Positions 58,691 through 64,000 of a DNA stretch of 64,000 nt are shown here, in pieces. Source of the stretch: Ochotona curzoniae (taxonomy: Eukaryota; Chordata; Mammalia; Lagomorpha; Ochotonidae); contig NW_024466218.1 in the NCBI RefSeq assembly GCF_017591425.1, positions 8,052,001 through 8,116,000 on the forward strand. The letters run 5' to 3'. The first letter of the stretch is position 1, and each line of letters begins with the position of its first letter. A program made the position numbers and the translations under genes. The notes beneath the pieces are model-generated. The model worked only from the letters and a program-made list of their open reading frames with translations. It was not told the DNA's origin and ran no database searches.

Positions 58691-59152
58691 TCTCAAGCAG
58701 AGACAAGCAGTCACCCAGGGTGAGCTTTCTGAGAGGTGGTTTTCACAGAAGCACACTTACTGCCAGGTAGGTCAAATGAGGGCAGCAGCAGCAGGCATTC
58801 AAGACAGGAGCCCTCTGAGGCACACAGAGTACAGGAGAAAGAATACTAGACCATGCACAAGAAAGGGGAAACCCCTGCCAGGGGCAGTGGGGACCTCGGC
58901 ATCTCTTCTACCTACAGATTCTCATTGTAGTAGATATTTCCCTTGGGAAATTGCCCAGTCCTCTCCAACATGGCGAGGGGTTGGAACAAGTATCTAACAG
59001 GGCACTCACGAAGATTAAGCTGTTGCAAAAGATTTCAAGAGGACCCAGGAGGAAGTGATGCACTGGAAACCACAAAGGAAAATGGTGGTGACCTTGAATA
59101 AATGGGAAAGTCAGAAATAATAAGCCTTTCCACCCTCCCCCAAAAGATCTAT

Positions 59153-59488
59153 GGGCCTGGCATGATAGCCTAGCAGCTACATCCTCAACTTGAATGCGCC
59201 AAGATCCCATATGGGTGCCGGTTCTAATTCTGGCAGCCCCGCTTCCCATCCAGCTCCTTGCTTGTGTCCTGGGAAGGCAGTCAAGGATGGTCCAAAACCT
59301 TGGGATCCTGCACCCACGTGGGAGACATGGAAAAAGCTCCTGGCTCCTGCCTTTGGATTGGCTCAGCTCCAGCCATTGTGGCCGCTGGGAGAATGAACTA
59401 TCGGACAGAAGATCTGCTTCTCTATCTCTCCTCCTCTCTATATATCTGCCTTTACAATAAAATTAAATAAATCTTGAAAAAAAAAAAA
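59153..59488 (+). mobile_element. C-SINE
   Basis: Complete from 'GGGCCTGGCATGATAGCCTA' to an A tail at 59477-59488, with 'CCCATATGGGTGCCGGTTCT' and 'TTGGGATCCTGCACCCACGT'. No clear TSD. Confidence 0.92.
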
Positions 59489-60944
59489 CCCTAAGAAAGA
59501 AGACTGCGTTCTGAGAGTTCACGTGAGTACAGAGATGCACAAACTCACCTTAAAGAAATAGAATCACAAAAGTGACTAAATATATTAGTGTAGATACAGA
59601 GAGTGTATACAGCAAAAAAAAAAAAAAAAGGGGGGGGGGAACATTTGGTGAAGAAAATTTCAAAAGGATTAAGTCAATTGAGAAAGGAATCCAAGCATTC
59701 ATAATGAGCACCAATCAATGCAACAAGATATGAGATCCAAATTCAAATTTGCCAGCTCCTGTAGAGAGACTGAGTGATTTACTTATTTATTTATGAATTA
59801 TTTATAAATTATTTATTCTTCAGTTGTAAAATATGAGAAAGCATGGCCTCTGTCCAGGCCCAGCAACCTTTATGTCCTGTAACTAGCTCTGCATTAAGTC
59901 AGAGCCCTACTGTTCTTCCCTAAATTATCATCACAGTGTCTAGCACTTGGTACCAACTATAGATGGGGCTGCTGCTGTCCCCCAGGGCTCTCCTTGCACT
60001 CCAGGTTGGATAAACACACACCAATGTCCTGTCTCTGTCACTTTTTCTTATTGGAGAACATAGAAGATGACCATCCAAATCCAGGATTAGCTAGTTCAAA
60101 CCCTTCTGCTAGGGGATGCTAGGCTTACATAAACAGCAGGCAAGACCTTCTGCTCTCTTCTCCACTTGAAAACCAAGCATGTAACATCATTAGCCACTGA
60201 CATATATATCTCCTTTTGAGGATCACAAAATCAGCACCACTGCCACATTTGCCTTTATCATAGTAGGAATGTAACCTGGCATTTATCACTTGCTTAGTGA
60301 GGGAATTGGTGTAAATAATTGGATAATGAGAATCTGTATTTTGCTTTTGCTTCGGTCCAGTACTGCCAGGCAGGAAACAGAGCAACTCTTGGTTGGCTTA
60401 CAGGTTTGGAAGCAAACGTTGTTTGAGCTCAAATAGTAATAAGTGGGTTGACTAATGGGCAGGGAAGAAAGGAAAGAATTGGTGAATCACCCTCTTTGAC
60501 TCGTGGTAGCACCCTGTCTAAAGGCAACAAGTAGATATTCTAGAGTAGAATGAATCCATGTAGCTTATGCCTCTAATCCCACCATGGACAAATTTATTCA
60601 TGGACGAGGCTCCAGAAAATTTCACCTTCAGGGTGTCACTTCTGCTCCAGGAAGAAATGACCACAGCCAGATGACCAAGAAAACTAAGTTGCTGAGCTCT
60701 TTCCCACAGAGAGCATCAAAACAAAAACTGTCAGGCACAAAACTACCAGAATACATTCTGAAAACTTCATGCAAACATCTTAAATACCCAACAGTACAGA
60801 TTGCTGATTGCATAGATAGTACCTGTTGCCCCAACACTATGGACATTGTAGACAGATGGGCTCTCACACTTGAGGATGAAGATGCAACTGAGCTTATTTT
60901 AAAAAATAGATAAGAAAGAGTAGCAGGTGTCCCTTCCCTGTTGA
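59489..60944. other. Unrecognised DNA with a 109-codon ORF
   Basis: A16 then G9 homopolymers lie at about 59615-59639. An open frame at 60584-60913 has no recognisable domain. Confidence 0.45.
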
Positions 60945-61585
60945 GTAGCATTGGGGTTCAGAAAATGATACCCCAAAGTATGGCATACTATGGCATGCTG
61001 AGGCCTTTGAATGAAAGGAAACTGGAAGCCCTTAGAAGTTGCCTCAAAATCAAGGTCTTTCTGACCTTCCCTTGTTTCTTTCCCAAGCACAGGGAGGGGC
61101 TCTCTCTGAAGTTCTGGAATCTGAAGGAGGGAAGTTCCTTCAAAGGAAAGGCAATTATCTTGAACCCTCTCCCTAGGAATCTCATCAAACAACCAGGGAA
61201 GATTAATCACCAGAGAGGAGATGAAAAGTTGTCCTCATCCCCAGATAGGCTACCACCTCTTCTGTTGGCTGCTCCTGGGGGCTGCTCCCAGACAATCTGA
61301 GAGACTGTATCTGCCTAATTAGATTACCTTTGTTCACCATGCACTTCACCCCCTACCCCTTCCATAACCTGTCTCCATCTCCCCACAAAAGTCTCAGGCC
61401 TCTATTTTTTCTGCTATAAAAACTTCAACCATTCATCTCTTCCCTTGGGTCTCATATTCATGCATGTAATGAAAATGTCTTTTTTTTTTCCCTCCTGTTA
61501 ACCTGTCTATCTTCAGTTTCTTTCAGCAGATGCAATTAACCAGCCTTCTGATGGGGGAAGGGAGGCTCCTTCCATTTTCAGTCCG
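60945..61585 (+). mobile_element. Solo LTR relic
   Basis: 'AAAATGATACCCCAAAGTAT' start, TATAAA at 61415-61420, 'GGGTCTCATATTCATGCATG', 'CTGTTAACCTGTCTATC' and 'TTTCTTTCAGCAGATGCA', in the order expected for an LTR with promoter and polyadenylation region. No adjoining provirus was seen. Family not fixed, ends approximate. Confidence 0.55.
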
Positions 61586-63789
61586 ATAATGGAGTCAGTA
61601 GTATAGAAGAAACATAGGGAAAGAGATTGGGCTCTGGTTTACGGTACTGGACCAATGAAGCCACTCTGAAAGCATCCTACTTACGGATTGTGAAACTATA
61701 ACAGCCAAAAAGAAGTATATTGTCTAGCCCAGTGAGAATTGGGCTTTCCAACCTTAGAACCAAAAATAATCTTACTGACACTCAGGAAACAGGTCTGAAT
61801 ACTACCTCTTTGGGTCCAATATCAGGAGGAGATAATTTTATTCCCTTTACTGTCAGCTCCATCTTTGAAGACCGAGAGAGGGAAGAGAGTTTCGGGGGAA
61901 CTCAAGGAATACCTGTCCAACAGTAACTCTTCCAACTCCTCCCTTTTTACTAAACTAAGAGGCACTAAAGTAGAGATGAGGAAGGAGGGCGTGGGAAGCA
62001 GGACATGGAGCAGGATTGCCAACTGGTTGTGCTAGCATCATCCATGGGCTGCCCAGAAGCTTCCCATATAGGACTTAACTAATTTTATGAGGCCCATGGA
62101 AATGCATTCACTTTTTTGGGCCACACACTTAAAAAGCATAAATATTAGCATTTAGAAGCTAGGTTCAATGCATTTTCATAAATAATTTGAAGTGCAATCA
62201 GCTTTGTTTTCATATAATCAGAAACTTTAAGCATCTGTTTCTCAAGAGAAATCTGTGCCCTGCACATATTACATGAACAAACTGGCCCATTTTAATATCT
62301 TCCCTGTTTAAATGCAAAGACACACAAAAGGGGTGGTGAAAAAAAATCACTGTAATTGCTGGCTCAGACTTCATATGTTCTGGATAAACAAACTTCCATC
62401 CAAGCAAGTAAACTTAGCTCATTTTCTTTCTCTGCTTTTCCAAGTTACCACAGTCAAGTCTCCAAGCTAAGCTGTCTCTAGAATACCTCCTAAGGATTTC
62501 AACTCTTAGAACTTTTCTCAGTGATCACAAATGCAGTCACTTTGTAACTTCACATCTCCAAGAGATGGTATAACATTATTTTCCCTCTGCTATTATCAAC
62601 ACCTAAGTAAATCTATCTTCAAGTAAATTAGTCTTCTTTTACAGCCAGGGAGTGGTAAATTCTTCTGTTACTTAGCCCAAGAAGAAACTAGAGCAAAACG
62701 TATAAAACAGGGTGGTTGCTGTAGTACATAAAGACACTCATGAGAAAATTGGAAGGCATAAAAGGCTTTGAGACAAAGTCAGTGAATGCCATGTGTATAG
62801 GCCAAGAGTCATTCCAAAAATTGGGAAACATGGAAAAAACAACAAACAAACAAACAACAACAACAAAAAAAACAGTGAGGGGAGGGAGGAAAGAGAAGAA
62901 GGGGAGGAGGAGAAGCCTAGGAAGAGACAATGTACTTTTAAGGAGGAATGGAGAAATTATCATATTTTCCCACAGAAATGGCCCATTCGCTGGAAAGATT
63001 TAGACAGCTACAAACCATCTCTTTAATGCACTCGCATAAGTCATCTAAAGATTAACCATGCAAGATTTTTGCCCTGTGGAAGGAATCTTTGCCTTGTCGA
63101 TTTTTTTCTTTTGCCACAACGCAAAACAAGTCTGTGGAAGTCTATTGACACTGGAATTAAGCTATTGTGATTTTGGAGAACTTTAAAATGGCCTAGGAGA
63201 ATACTCAGTGTTGAAAGCTTTGCTTTCCGCTAATCCCCATGCTTTTTCTTTTCTGTATTGGCACTTTCTTGGCTACTTTCCACCTGTTCCTTTTTTCCTT
63301 CTATTTCTTCTTTTGCCGTTTTAACCGTAGATTTCTTCTGGGCAGCCTAGACATTGGACCCTCCCATGGAGAACTGTTTATGATTAATTTCAGCAAGAAT
63401 GGCTCATTGAAGACGCACATGCAAGAATGAAAATGCAAGGCCACATGCGTACAGGCACACATTTCTGATGTGTTTTCTGCCCTCAACTGGAAGCTGCTTC
63501 AACTGATAACTACACAATTGTTCCTGCTGATTCTAGATAAAGTGAGGTCTAAGAGCCTCCAGCCTTGGCACCAGCTTGCCCACAGTCAGCAATGGAGGCT
63601 CTGTGTCCCTGGCATTGGGTAGCAGGGTTGTTTTGCTTGTCCTAGGTCTGCAAAATTCATCCCCACTGCAGAAGAAGCAAGCATTTACAGGAACCCCTTC
63701 CTGTGGTGGAGGAAAGTGAAGCTCTATAAACTGTCCAAGAATTTGCAGGGCCATTGTTCCAGCACAGATTCTTCCTGCCATGCTGACAT
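61586..63789. other. Unrecognised DNA
   Basis: Apart from the CAAA repeat, nothing was recognised. Confidence 0.45.
62836..62873 (+). repeat. A-rich (CAAA)n/(CAA)n repeat
   Basis: CAAACAAACAAACAACAACAACAA-like low-complexity tract, then a GA-rich stretch to about 62925. Confidence 0.85.
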
Positions 63790-64000
63790 CTCATAACCAG
63801 CACTTCCAGTTCGAGTCCCAGCTGCTCCACATCTGATCTTGCTCCCTGCTGTTGTGCCTGGGAAAGCAGCCAAAGATGGTCCAAGTGCATGGGCCCCTGC
63901 CATCCACATGGGAATCCAATATAGAGTTCCTGGCTTCAGGCTGGACCAGACCTCGCTTGTAGGGGTCTTTTTGAGAGTGAACCAGTGGATGCAACCACTC
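63790..64000 (+). mobile_element. Older C-SINE, cut by window end
   Basis: 'TTCGAGTCCCAGCTGCTCCA', 'GCATGGGCCCCTGCCATCCA', 'TGGCTTCAGGCTGGACCAGA' and 'GAGTGAACCAGTGGATGCAA'. The tail lies beyond the window. Confidence 0.8.

Overview
The window is mammalian nuclear DNA dominated by retrotransposons. No host protein-coding exon, CpG-island promoter, CRISPR array or bacterial-type gene was recognised. At least twenty tRNA-headed SINEs share the lagomorph C-repeat layout: a tRNA-like head, the core words 'ATCCCATATGGGC' and 'GGGACCCTGCACCC', a 'GATCTT' plus CT-rich end, and an AATAAA/A-rich tail. They fall into a younger type (intact CpGs, tail 'AATAAATCTTT') and an older type ('CAAATAAA' tail). 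Together with the L1 type this suggests a lagomorph. The younger SINE differs from the rabbit C repeat as I know it, so a pika-like genome is a reasonable guess, but that is inference.

Layout. 0.2-11 kb: mostly non-repetitive AT-rich sequence with a few C-SINEs, MIR relics and a 5'-truncated processed-transcript insertion at 5.09 kb. 11.4-17.2 kb: SINEs with clear target-site duplications (TSDs), then a decayed ERVL-type provirus (LTR, gag, protease, RT) split by a solo LTR with a perfect 5-bp TSD. 19-21.6 kb: an L1 3' end, a MaLR-like LTR and a nested SINE cluster. 25-32.3 kb: old L1 relics carrying several SINEs, plus a 34-nt piece of U2 snRNA flanked by a 14-bp TSD. 35.1-41 kb: MIR and DNA-type relics and a decayed second provirus with paired LTRs and an RNase H remnant. 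44.3-45.3 kb: an ERVL-type LTR interrupted by another LTR-like insert. 47.6-58.2 kb: a nested LINE block. 58.3-64 kb: LTR relics, SINEs and non-repetitive DNA.

The centrepiece is a full-length L1 at 48502-55201: YY1-like 5' end, GC-rich 5' UTR with degenerate tandem units, intact ORF1 (320 aa), 55-bp spacer, intact ORF2 (1270 aa) with endonuclease, RT and cysteine-motif residues in place, G-rich 3' UTR, AATAAA, a 30-base A tail and a perfect 13-bp TSD. It lies in the same orientation inside ORF1 of an older dead L1. It looks recently inserted and possibly competent. The C-SINEs, the U2 fragment and the processed-transcript insertion carry marks of the same L1 machinery (A/T-rich cleavage sites, 13-17 bp TSDs, A tails), so the window records L1-driven mobilisation over a range of ages.
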